This document shows, piece by piece, positions 1 through 5,564 of a stretch of DNA of 8,877 nt. The notes beneath the pieces were generated by a model, which was not told where the DNA came from, did no database searches, and saw nothing but the letters and a program-made list of their open reading frames with translations. Numbering within the stretch: the first letter of the stretch is position 1; each line of letters opens with the position of its first letter. Source of the DNA: Thermoleophilia bacterium (GTDB lineage Bacteria > Actinomycetota > Thermoleophilia > Gaiellales > SKUG01); the NCBI GenBank assembly GCA_020438525.1, contig JAGQUL010000097.1, forward strand, positions 1 to 8,877, read 5' to 3'. Both the position numbers and the translations under genes were made by a program.

Positions 1-101
1 GTCGCGAACGGGTAGTTCGCGGCGAGCGCGCCGGCGCGAGTCAGTGCGTTGAACAGGGTGGACTTGCCCACGTTGGGCAGTCCGACGATGCCGATCTTCA
101 C
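1..101 (-). CDS. ychF: Redox-regulated ATPase/GTPase YchF, N-terminal fragment
   Basis: Only the first 33 codons are present; the rest lies beyond the left edge. YchF/OLA1 is a cytosolic, ribosome-associated P-loop NTPase of the Obg family that prefers ATP and is linked to stress and translation control. The visible N-terminus begins with a GTG start and reads [20 protein letters not shown]. This contains the G1/P-loop GLPNVGKST typical of YchF, followed by a stretch ending AANYPFAT, where the family is highly conserved. An AAGG ribosome binding site (positions 114-111) lies 9 bases before the GTG, which supports this start. It is the gene downstream of dinB on the same strand, with an 87-base gap that carries a perfect hairpin. 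Identification is firm even though only a small part is visible. Confidence 0.93.
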   Translation of the reverse strand, partial: MKIGIVGLPNVGKSTLFNALTRAGALAANYPFA

Positions 102-156
102 GTGCCGATTCCTTCGGAAGCTGATGCCCCCGGATGCTACCGATGTGCGCGACGAA

Positions 157-175
157 CGTCACGATGTTCGTGACG
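157..175. repeat. Perfect inverted repeat in the dinB-ychF gap
   Basis: Arms CGTCACGA (157-164) and TCGTGACG (168-175) are exact complements around a 3-base centre. The element is 13 bases past the dinB stop codon and about 56 bases before the ychF start. It has no T-tract on either side, so it is a poor classical intrinsic terminator. The same 8-base arms recur at 6367-6385, which suggests a protein-binding site or a dispersed hairpin element. The function is not known. Confidence 0.5.
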
Positions 176-188
176 CGTGCCATACGCA

Positions 189-1316
189 TCAGGCGAGGTC
201 GAGCGCGAGCTGGTTCGATTCGAGGATCGACGACGACGACCGCGCCGGCTCGTCGAAGCCCGCCACGCGCACGCCGAGCAGGCGCACCGGCTCGCTCGGG
301 GCGTAGTCGCGCAGGAGCTCGTCGGCGACCTGCGCGACGGTCCGTGCGTCGTTGACGCGCGCATCGAGCGTTCGTGCGCGGGTCACCGTGGTGAAGTCCG
401 CGAGCCGCACCTTGATCCCGATCGTGCGGCCGCGCAGCTCACGCCGCTCCAGCGTGCTGCTCAGCTCGTACGCCATCGTGCGCAGCCGGTCGGCGAGCTC
501 GACGGGATCGTCGATGTCGTGCGGGAACGTGCGCTCCTCGCTCATCGACTTGCGCTCGCGCGACGGCTGCACGCACCCACCGTGCTCGAAGCGGGCGCGC
601 GCCTGCAGCTCGTCGGCGCGACGCTCGCCGACATGCACCACGAGCAGCGCGCGGTCCGCGTCGCGCAGCTGCTCGATCGTGGTGATCTCGAGCGCCGCGA
701 GCTGGGCGACGGTCTTCGGGCCGATCCCGTTGATCAGACCAGGCGATGCGTCGGCGAACAGCTCGCAGCACTGCTCGCGCGACGCGACGTTGAAGGCGCT
801 CGGCTTGCGGTAGTCGCTCAGCACCTTCGCGCACAGCTTGTTCGGACCGATGCCCACGCTGTAGGTGAGCCCGGTCTCGGCACGGATCCGCTCGACGAGT
901 GCACGCATCGCGGCGATCGGCCGGTCGACGTCGGTCACGTCGAGGTAGGCCTCGTCGAGCGAGAGCGGCTCCACCACGTCGGTCACCTGTCGCACCAGCT
1001 TCATGGCGCGCCGCGAGTAGTCGCGGTACAGGTCGAAGTTCGGGCGCAGGAACACCGCGTGCGGGCACAGGCGTCGAGCGGTCGCGGCGGGCATCGCCGA
1101 GCCGATGCCGAACCGTCGCGCCTCGTAGCTGGCAGTGGTCACGATGCTGCGCGGGCCGTCCCCGGCCACGATCACCGGCTTGCCGCGAAGCGTCGGATCC
1201 TCGATCAGGTGCACGGTCGCGTAGAACGCGTCGGCATCGACGTGCGCGATCACCCGTCGCCCATGCGATCCGGATCCCGCCGCGGTGTTGCTCCCCACCT
1301 CCACGACCACGATCAT
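189..1316 (-). CDS. dinB: DNA polymerase IV (Y-family translesion polymerase DinB)
   Basis: This is an error-prone Y-family polymerase that copies past damaged bases. Residue numbers are for a 375-residue protein starting at the ATG at 1316. The palm motif HVDADAFYATV is at 25-35, with metal ligand D27 and Y32 at the steric-gate position. SLDEAYLD is at 119-126, with the catalytic pair D121/E122. A helix-hairpin-helix segment (LINGIGPKT) begins near 194, and the little-finger domain covers about 254-356. The C-terminus QLALDL (369-374) looks like a beta-clamp-binding peptide. Length is normal for the family, with a short N-terminal extension. A GTG at 1328 also opens the frame, but it lies inside the LexA-type box at 1320-1333, so the ATG at 1316 is preferred. 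GTG codons further in, down to 1253, remain possible because no clear Shine-Dalgarno is visible. The adjacent SOS box indicates damage-inducible expression. Confidence 0.95.
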   Translation of the reverse strand: MIVVVEVGSNTAAGSGSHGRRVIAHVDADAFYATVHLIEDPTLRGKPVIVAGDGPRSIVTTASYEARRFGIGSAMPAATARRLCPHAVFLRPNFDLYRDYSRRAMKLVRQVTDVVEPLSLDEAYLDVTDVDRPIAAMRALVERIRAETGLTYSVGIGPNKLCAKVLSDYRKPSAFNVASREQCCELFADASPGLINGIGPKTVAQLAALEITTIEQLRDADRALLVVHVGERRADELQARARFEHGGCVQPSRERKSMSEERTFPHDIDDPVELADRLRTMAYELSSTLERRELRGRTIGIKVRLADFTTVTRARTLDARVNDARTVAQVADELLRDYAPSEPVRLLGVRVAGFDEPARSSSSILESNQLALDLA

Positions 1317-1319
1317 ACC

Positions 1320-1333
1320 CGAACACACGTTCG
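1320..1333. promoter_or_regulatory. LexA-type SOS box at the dinB start
   Basis: CGAACACACGTTCG is a perfect match to the CGAAC-N4-GTTCG operator used by LexA/DinR in Bacillus and actinobacteria. It ends 3 bases upstream of the preferred dinB ATG. A bound repressor would therefore cover the transcription start or the -10 region. Its position argues against the GTG at 1328 as the true start. The operator assignment is based on motif and context; binding has not been shown. Confidence 0.85.
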
Positions 1334-1340
1334 ATCATGC

Positions 1341-1358
1341 GTGTCCGCTGCCGGACAC
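1341..1358. promoter_or_regulatory. Dyad in the dinB divergent intergenic region
   Basis: GTGTCCG (1341-1347) and CGGACAC (1352-1358) form a perfect 7-base dyad around a 4-base centre. It lies 7 bases beyond the SOS box, in the 183-base gap between dinB and the divergent unknown gene. It could be a second operator or a hairpin in a leader. In GC-rich DNA a chance origin cannot be excluded. Confidence 0.3.
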
Positions 1359-1499
1359 CGACCCGGGCGCTCCGGGCCTCACCCCATGGCGGTGCGTAGT
1401 GGGCATGCGGCAGCGCGTGCTTCAGTGGCGAGCGACGTTCCGGCATCCAGACGCGCGCGAGGCGCCTGCCGGCACCACCGTTCGGAAAGGTTCCCCGCA

Positions 1500-2042
1500 A
1501 TGCAACTCGCTCCGCAACTGCCACGTCCCGCAGACCTGCACGTCTCGCCGGCGAAGCCCGCCTACGACCTCGACCACGACGCCACGCCGCTCGACGGCCT
1601 GCCCGAGGAACTCGAGTACCGCGTGAACCTGCCGATCACCTCCACGGCCACGTGGGGCGACGACGAGCAGTGGCCGGTGAGCGACTGGTACGCCGCGCCG
1701 AGCAGCTACGAGCAGCCGATGCGCATGGAGCGCAGCGGCATCCGAGCCGCGCTTGCCGGCGCGAACCAGCTCTCCGGTCGAACCGGCATGCCGGTGGCGG
1801 TGGCGCAGGATCCCGAGGACGGCGTGCGCTACCTGCTGCCGCTCGGCGTGTGGAACCCGGTCGACGAAAGCGAACTGATGTTCGAGGACGCCGGTGGCCT
1901 GCCGCACTGGGGCGGCGCGAAGGACCACGTCCTGCTCGGCCGCAACCAGGCCGACAACCCGCTCGACGTGGAGGCCGTGGTGTTCCGCGACGGCGAGTCG
2001 CATCGTTGGATCAACCTGACCGGCCACCCGGTCCGCACCTGA
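1500..2042 (+). CDS. Uncharacterised 180-residue protein
   Basis: I do not recognise this family. The ATG at 1500 is supported by a GGAAAGG ribosome binding site (1484-1490) 9 bases upstream. The predicted protein is soluble, with no signal peptide or membrane segment. The first 45 residues are Pro/Asp-rich and probably flexible. A Trp-rich part follows (WGDDEQWPVSDWY, 52-64), then a likely globular core with YLLPLGVWNPVDE (111-123), PHWGG (135-139) and a beta-like C-terminal stretch, VEAVVFRDGESHRWINL (157-173). It is divergent from dinB and convergent with the puuD-like gene, so it is probably transcribed alone. The upstream reading frame is open far back through the dinB antisense strand, but only the part from 1500 has a ribosome binding site. 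Existence of the gene is likely; its function is unknown. Confidence 0.75.
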   Translation: MQLAPQLPRPADLHVSPAKPAYDLDHDATPLDGLPEELEYRVNLPITSTATWGDDEQWPVSDWYAAPSSYEQPMRMERSGIRAALAGANQLSGRTGMPVAVAQDPEDGVRYLLPLGVWNPVDESELMFEDAGGLPHWGGAKDHVLLGRNQADNPLDVEAVVFRDGESHRWINLTGHPVRT

Positions 2043-2066
2043 TTCGCGCGATCCGCGCAACGAAGC

Positions 2067-2085
2067 TCCGGCACAGCCCGGATTT
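2067..2085 (+). terminator. Possible weak terminator after the unknown gene
   Basis: TCCGG (2067-2071) and CCGGA (2078-2082) can pair around a 6-base loop and are followed by TTT, 24 bases after the stop codon at 2042. A 12-base palindrome, CGGGCATGCCCG (2093-2104), lies between this hairpin and the end of the convergent puuD-like gene, and could add a second hairpin for either direction. The stem is short, so confidence is low. Confidence 0.3.
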
Positions 2086-2124
2086 CGGTACGCGGGCATG
2101 CCCGTCGTCGTCTGGATCGGACGG

Positions 2125-3360
2125 TCAGCCGTCCGTCGACCCGGCCGCGGTGGAGACGTAGTCGACGACCGCGTCCACCTCGTCGTCGGACAACCGTCCC
2201 TGGAACGACGGCATCCCGCCCTTGCCCTGATTCACGCGCTCGCGCACGAGAGTCGCGTCGGGCCTCGCGTTGTCGAGGTTCGGGCCGACCGCTCCCGACG
2301 CGTCCGCATCGGCGAGCGTGTGACACGTCGCGCAGTTCGCCACGAACACGTCGCGGCCCGGATCGCTCGCCGTGCCGCCCGTGATGGTTCCGCTGGACGA
2401 CGACGAGCTGCTCGCGGCAGGGGTCGGAGCATCCTCCGGCTGCAGCACCACGAACATCACTGCCACCGCGGCGGCCGCGACGCCCCACATCCACCACTGC
2501 GTGCGACCGCCGTGTCGGAGGTTGTAGAAGTGGCGGATGAACGCACCAAGCGCCATCAGGCAGAGCAGGATCACCCACGACCAGTCGTGCGCGACGAAGT
2601 ACGTGAAGTGCCCGGCAAGCATCGTGACGAGCACCGGCAGCGTGAAGTAGTTGTTGTGGACGCTGCGTCGCTTGGCCTCGATGCCCGGTGCCGGGTCGGG
2701 CTCGCGCCCGGCCTCCTTCGCGCGGATCAGCTCCCAGTGCGCCGGGATGATGTTGAAGAGCACGCTGCCAGCCATGATCGTGCCGAGCATCGCGCCGGTC
2801 TGCAGCCATGCGGCGCGAGGCGCGAACAGCTCGGAGGTCCCCCACGCGGTGACGGCGATCGCGCCGGCGAGCACGAGCATCAGGTTGCGATCGTTGCGAA
2901 TCGTGCGACAGGCCAGGTCGTAGAAGAGCCATGCGAACACGAGCAGCGACGCGCTCACGCCCACCGCGGTCCACGGGCCCATGTCGGCGACCGCGGGGTC
3001 GATCATGTACGCGCTCGCGTCGAGCCAGTAGAGCACGACGAAGAGGCTGAAGCCCGACAGCCAGGTGGTGTATGCCTCCCACTTGAACCACGCGAGGTGG
3101 TCGGGCAGCTCGGGCGGCGCGACCTGGTACTTCTTGACGTGGTAGAAGCCGCCGCCGTGGACCTCCCAGAGCTCGCCCCGCACGCCGGCATCCTCGTCGG
3201 CGACGTCCTTCGGTCGCCGCAGTGACTGGTCGAGCAGCACGAAGTAGAACGACGAGCCGATCCAGCCGATCGCCGCGATCACGTGCAGCCAGCGGATGAG
3301 CAGGTCGAGCCAGTCGCGCAGGTACGGGTCGAGCACGGAAGCGATCAGGGTGGGCGTCAT
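2125..3360 (-). CDS. puuD: Membrane-bound urate hydroxylase with C-terminal cytochrome c (PuuD-like)
   Basis: PuuD is an integral-membrane enzyme that hydroxylates urate to 5-hydroxyisourate and passes electrons to its own cytochrome c domain and the respiratory chain. The 411-residue product has about eight hydrophobic helices (roughly 16-43, 101-119, 129-148, 159-178, 187-206, 239-258, 260-276 and 289-306) forming the Urate_ox_N region. Characteristic stretches are RWLHVIAAIGWIGSSFYF near the first helix and HGGGFYHVKKY near 68-78. A Ser-rich linker (317-323) leads to a class I cytochrome c domain. That domain has CATCH (C343, C346, H347) for covalent haem and a likely axial Met in GGMPSF (M383). 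The start at 3360 is set by a strong GGGGGAGG ribosome binding site, although the frame is open back to 3516. No other purine-degradation gene is nearby, so the physiological substrate is inferred from family only. Confidence 0.88.
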   Translation of the reverse strand: MTPTLIASVLDPYLRDWLDLLIRWLHVIAAIGWIGSSFYFVLLDQSLRRPKDVADEDAGVRGELWEVHGGGFYHVKKYQVAPPELPDHLAWFKWEAYTTWLSGFSLFVVLYWLDASAYMIDPAVADMGPWTAVGVSASLLVFAWLFYDLACRTIRNDRNLMLVLAGAIAVTAWGTSELFAPRAAWLQTGAMLGTIMAGSVLFNIIPAHWELIRAKEAGREPDPAPGIEAKRRSVHNNYFTLPVLVTMLAGHFTYFVAHDWSWVILLCLMALGAFIRHFYNLRHGGRTQWWMWGVAAAAVAVMFVVLQPEDAPTPAASSSSSSSGTITGGTASDPGRDVFVANCATCHTLADADASGAVGPNLDNARPDATLVRERVNQGKGGMPSFQGRLSDDEVDAVVDYVSTAAGSTDG

Positions 3361-3369
3361 GTCGTCGAT

Positions 3370-3377
3370 CCTCCCCC
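3370..3377 (-). promoter_or_regulatory. Strong ribosome binding site that sets the puuD start
   Basis: Read on the minus strand this is GGGGGAGG, 9 bases before the ATG at 3360. It is the best Shine-Dalgarno match noted in the window. It rules in the 411-residue product over the 52-codon longer reading frame that starts at 3516. Confidence 0.8.
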
Positions 3378-3434
3378 ACCGTGCGGACGGATTCCATGCC
3401 ACCCGCGGCACCGGCACCTGGAGGCTCGGGAGTT

Positions 3435-3449
3435 CGGCATGCGATGCCG
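3435..3449. promoter_or_regulatory. Dyad between the divergent puuD-like and VTC genes
   Basis: CGGCAT (3435-3440) and ATGCCG (3444-3449) are exact complements around GCG. They lie in the 186-base divergent intergenic region, 74 bases upstream of the puuD start and 97 bases upstream of the VTC start. The position would suit an operator for one or both genes. No convincing -35/-10 pair was found, and the short arms could be chance. Confidence 0.25.
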
Positions 3450-3546
3450 ATGCTTCGTTCGCGGACCGCTGCTTGTTCACCCGCCAGGCCGCATCACGCG
3501 CATCGCCCGTATGCATGCGGGTCGTCTACACCACGATCGGAATTCC

Positions 3547-4257
3547 ATGAGCAACTCGACCACCGCGAGCTTCCGCAACCGCCGCGAGCAGCGATTCGCG
3601 CTGTCGACGGACGCTGCGGAGATGCTCGCCGCTGCGCTTGCGACGCGCGTGCCGCGCGACCCGCACTACGCGCGGATGCAGCCGCTGCGCACGATGTACG
3701 TGCAGCCGATCGAGCCGGGCGTCGAATCACACGACGAGGCGATCCGGATCCGCACCTACCTCGCCGCGCCGGGTCAACCGACGTTCCTGGAGCGCAAGCA
3801 GTGGGACGGCGCCAACCGCACCAAGGTGCGGATGCAGGTCGAGCCGTCGACCGGCGTGCGGCTGCTCGCCGGCGAGGATGCCGCGGTCGTGCTGGACGTC
3901 GCCGCGCGCTCCGGTACCGATCGCGCGATCGCCGATCACGTGGTCGAGCTGCTGCGGACCGGTTGGGGGCCACACGTGCGGACCGATTACCACCGGCGTG
4001 CGTTCGAGAGCGACGACGGGTCAGTGCGGATGACCGTCGACGTGATGCTCTCCCACGCCGGCTACGCCGACCTGTCCAGCGCCGGAACGAGGGTTCGATC
4101 CGAGGCCGTGCTCGAGTGCAAGACGGTCGACGACGCGCCAAAGTGGCTCGAGGAGCTGCTCGATTCGGCGGCTGCGATCCTGATCCCGCTCAAGCGTGGC
4201 AAGGGTGCCACCGCGCGACGCGACCTGCATCGCGCGATCCGTGACGTGTCGAGCTAG
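3547..4257 (+). CDS. VTC domain (polyphosphate polymerase/CYTH-like) protein
   Basis: VTC domains belong to the triphosphate tunnel fold; yeast Vtc4 uses one to make polyphosphate from ATP. The 236-residue product has the expected ladder of charged strands: REQRF (13-17), IRIRTYL (66-72), FLERKQW (80-86), NRTKVR (90-95), YHRRAFE (148-154), VRMTVDVML (160-168) and AVLECKT (187-193), followed by PKWLEELL (198-205). The Arg/Lys/Glu residues R67, R69, E82, K84, R91, K93, R95, R150, R151, E190 and K192 are those one expects to line the tunnel and bind phosphates and metal. The C-terminal IPLKRGKG (213-220) takes the place of the usual SKY-type ending. There are no membrane segments and no SPX domain. 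The start at 3547 has only a weak CGGAA-type site. The gene stands alone and is divergent from the puuD-like gene. The fold is fairly sure; the substrate is not known. Confidence 0.78.
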   Translation: MSNSTTASFRNRREQRFALSTDAAEMLAAALATRVPRDPHYARMQPLRTMYVQPIEPGVESHDEAIRIRTYLAAPGQPTFLERKQWDGANRTKVRMQVEPSTGVRLLAGEDAAVVLDVAARSGTDRAIADHVVELLRTGWGPHVRTDYHRRAFESDDGSVRMTVDVMLSHAGYADLSSAGTRVRSEAVLECKTVDDAPKWLEELLDSAAAILIPLKRGKGATARRDLHRAIRDVSS

Positions 4258-4286
4258 CGTCCGGGGGACATGCGCGCCGTGCCGCG

Positions 4287-4917
4287 TCAGCCGCCTTCGA
4301 ACTCGACGTGCGTGGTACCCGACGGCGAGCTGGTGACGCGGACCAAATCGAAGCGACGCTCGAGTCCCTCGAGGCCGGCGCTCCACAGCTGCGAGCCGCG
4401 CCCCAGCACGACCGGCGCGATCGCGAGGTGCAGGTAGTCGACGAGGTCCGCTTCGAGGAAGGCGCGAATCGTCGTCGCCCCGCCACCGATCCGCACATCG
4501 GATTCGGGTGCGAGCTCGCGGGCGCGGGCAAGCGCCTCGGCTGGTGATGCGTCGAGGAAGTGGAAGGTCGTGTCGCCGAGCGGTTCCCGGGGCGTACTTG
4601 CGTCGCCCCATGATCTCGATGCCGATGCCGGGTCCCCATGCGCGCGCGAAGTCGTCGTCGATCCCGGACTCGCCGCCGTCGGGATCGCCGATCATCTCGT
4701 GGAAGGCCCGCGTCGCCTTGAACCAGTCCATGATGTGGCCGCCGTGCCCGAACGGCTCGTCGAACGTCTGCGGCTCGCCGGCGCCGTACCCGTCGAGCGA
4801 GACGGTGAGGTTCGGATCGTCAGTCGGCGAGGTGACGCTGGCCCCATGTCTCGCGGCGACTTCGCTCACCGGATAGTGGTTCGCTGTGCCGGGGCGTCGT
4901 GCACCGACGAAGTCCAT
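4287..4917 (-). pseudogene. Dihydrofolate reductase family (RibD C-terminal) gene with internal deletion and frameshift
   Basis: Two reading frames together carry the two halves of one RibD C-terminal-domain reductase. The upstream half (4917 to about 4588) contains SLDGYGAG, GHIMDWFKATRAFHEM, ESGIDDDFARAWGPGIG and IEIMGRRKYAP. The downstream half (about 4589 to 4287) contains REPLGDTTFHFLDASPAEAL, VRIGGGATTIRAFL, DYLHLAIAPVVLGRG and THVEFEGG, then a stop. Family members normally have about 30 residues between the MGRxxF/Y motif and the TTFHF motif, including a Trp-rich GPW..WWG and PVFVLTHH part. Here these are missing and the frame changes within 4587-4592. The N-terminus is also unusual: about 35 residues of non-family sequence precede the first strand. 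Without the frame change the upstream frame runs on antisense into the VTC gene to 4021, giving a misleading 298-residue ORF. A sequencing or assembly error is the main alternative. Confidence 0.8.
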
Positions 4918-4958
4918 TCGGTCATGCCGCGAGCCTACGCCAGTTATTCACCTGTCGA

Positions 4959-5318
4959 TCAACGATCGTTCGGAACTTCGATGCGCAGCTCCGGGATGCG
5001 CTTGTAGTGCTTCGCGTTTCGCGTGACGAGCAGCAGGCCATTCACCAGCGCCGTAGCGGCGATGATCGCATCGGGAAGCGCGACGCCGCACGCCCGTTTG
5101 AGCTTCCCCGCGCGCTCCGCGACCTCGCGCGACACGCCCAGCTCGACGCCCTCCGCAAGGAGCTCTCTGACGCGACCTTCCTGATCAGTCCCCCCGAACA
5201 GCTCCACCCGCGCGACGATCGAATACGCCCACGCCGTCATCACTCGCTGATCGATCGAACGATACCCCCGCAGATGGTCGATCAGGATGTCGCTGTCCAC
5301 GAGCACGGTGTCACCCAT
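4959..5318 (-). CDS. vapC: PIN-domain ribonuclease toxin VapC
   Basis: VapC toxins are Mg-dependent endoribonucleases that cut tRNA or rRNA and are held inactive by their VapB partner. The 119-residue product is a single PIN domain of normal length. It has the N-terminal strand VLVDSDILIDHL with D8, the second acidic site in ARVELFGG (E39), LPDAIIAATA with D83, and TRNAKHY at 99-105, where many VapC proteins have this same RN pattern. The ATG at 5318 overlaps the last codons and stop of vapB by 8 bases, which indicates translational coupling. The frame is open further upstream to 5486, but that part is antitoxin sequence read out of frame. Base composition appears less GC-biased than the flanking genes, which fits a mobile toxin-antitoxin unit, though I have not calculated it. 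Confidence 0.92.
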   Translation of the reverse strand: MGDTVLVDSDILIDHLRGYRSIDQRVMTAWAYSIVARVELFGGTDQEGRVRELLAEGVELGVSREVAERAGKLKRACGVALPDAIIAATALVNGLLLVTRNAKHYKRIPELRIEVPNDR

Positions 5319-5541
5319 GGCCGCGATCCCACTCGGAACGATCGGGATACGGCATGTCGGGGATCGATCCGAACGTCTGGTCGAGCACTCGCTGGTACTC
5401 CTCGTTCGAACGTCGACCGAGGTGCTCGTCGATCGCGGTGCGAATGACCTCGGCCAACGAGGCCCCGGTTCGCGCACATTCGGCATCGATCCTGGATCGC
5501 TGCTCCTTGGTCAGATAGATCTGTGTTCGCTGCGCTCCCAT
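5311..5541 (-). CDS. vapB: Ribbon-helix-helix antitoxin VapB
   Basis: This is the antitoxin of the downstream VapC. The 76-residue product begins with a ribbon-helix-helix DNA-binding module (QRTQIYLTKEQRSRIDAECA, then ASLAEVIRTAIDEHL, residues 4-41). It ends in a Pro/acidic tail (SIPDMPYPDRSEWDRG) of the kind that wraps the toxin. Such proteins dimerise through the RTQIYL strand and repress their own operon. Three in-frame ATGs exist, at 5541, 5547 and 5559. The last two lie within a tandem repeat that looks like the operator/promoter. The ATG at 5541 gives the canonical N-terminus but has no Shine-Dalgarno, so leaderless translation is possible. A start at 5559 would add MYNVMY. The pair lies directly behind the TadE-VanY gene, with the repeat ending 2 bases short of that gene's stop codon. 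Confidence 0.9.
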   Translation of the reverse strand: MGAQRTQIYLTKEQRSRIDAECARTGASLAEVIRTAIDEHLGRRSNEEYQRVLDQTFGSIPDMPYPDRSEWDRGHG

Positions 5542-5562
5542 ATACATCACGTTATACATCAC
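5541..5562. promoter_or_regulatory. Tandem repeat at the vapB start, probable VapB operator/promoter
   Basis: The 10-mer TATACATCAC occurs at 5541-5550 and again at 5553-5562, a direct repeat with a 12-base period. On the minus strand each copy reads GTGATGTATA, and TATAAC (5556-5551) could serve as a -10 element about 10 bases before the ATG at 5541. Ribbon-helix-helix antitoxins bind short tandem or inverted repeats over their own promoters, so this is the likely autoregulatory site. It is also an AT-rich patch in GC-rich DNA. Confidence 0.6.
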
Positions 5563-5564
5563 TC

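Noticed and set aside
153..170. CGAAC and GTTCG half-sites near the hairpin after dinB, resembling a second SOS box.
   Set aside because: The half-sites are 8 bases apart rather than 4, so LexA would not be expected to bind. The CGTCACGA dyad explains the symmetry better.
1358..1375. GGGTCGGTG on the minus strand upstream of dinB, similar to the LexA-independent damage promoter element TTGTCRGTG.
   Set aside because: Two of nine positions differ and no TANNNT follows at 8 bases spacing, so the motif is incomplete.
177..1499. A long plus-strand open frame antisense to dinB, continuous with the gene at 1500-2042.
   Set aside because: It is an open frame produced by GC-rich codon bias opposite dinB. 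Its composition is low-complexity Arg/Ala/His, it has no ribosome binding site at its start, and dinB is certain on the other strand. Only the part from 1500 is kept.
3003..3191. Small minus-strand ORFs inside the larger genes, for example 3003-3191 and 7015-7197.
   Set aside because: They are alternative frames within confident genes, with Arg/Ser/Ala-rich translations and no start signals.
2098..3225. A 375-codon plus-strand open frame opposite the puuD-like gene.
   Set aside because: The opposite strand encodes clear membrane helices and a CXXCH cytochrome motif. The plus-strand translation is Arg/His/Val-rich with no recognisable domain.
4090..4099. GGTTCGATCC, resembling a tRNA T-arm.
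   Set aside because: It is one base short of the T-arm consensus, has no acceptor or anticodon stem around it, and lies inside the VTC coding sequence.
4021..4286. Continuation of the upstream reductase frame antisense through the end of the VTC gene (apparent 298-residue protein).
   Set aside because: After MGRRKYAP the translation becomes Arg-rich with no family similarity, while the true continuation is found in another frame. The extension is an artefact of the frame break.
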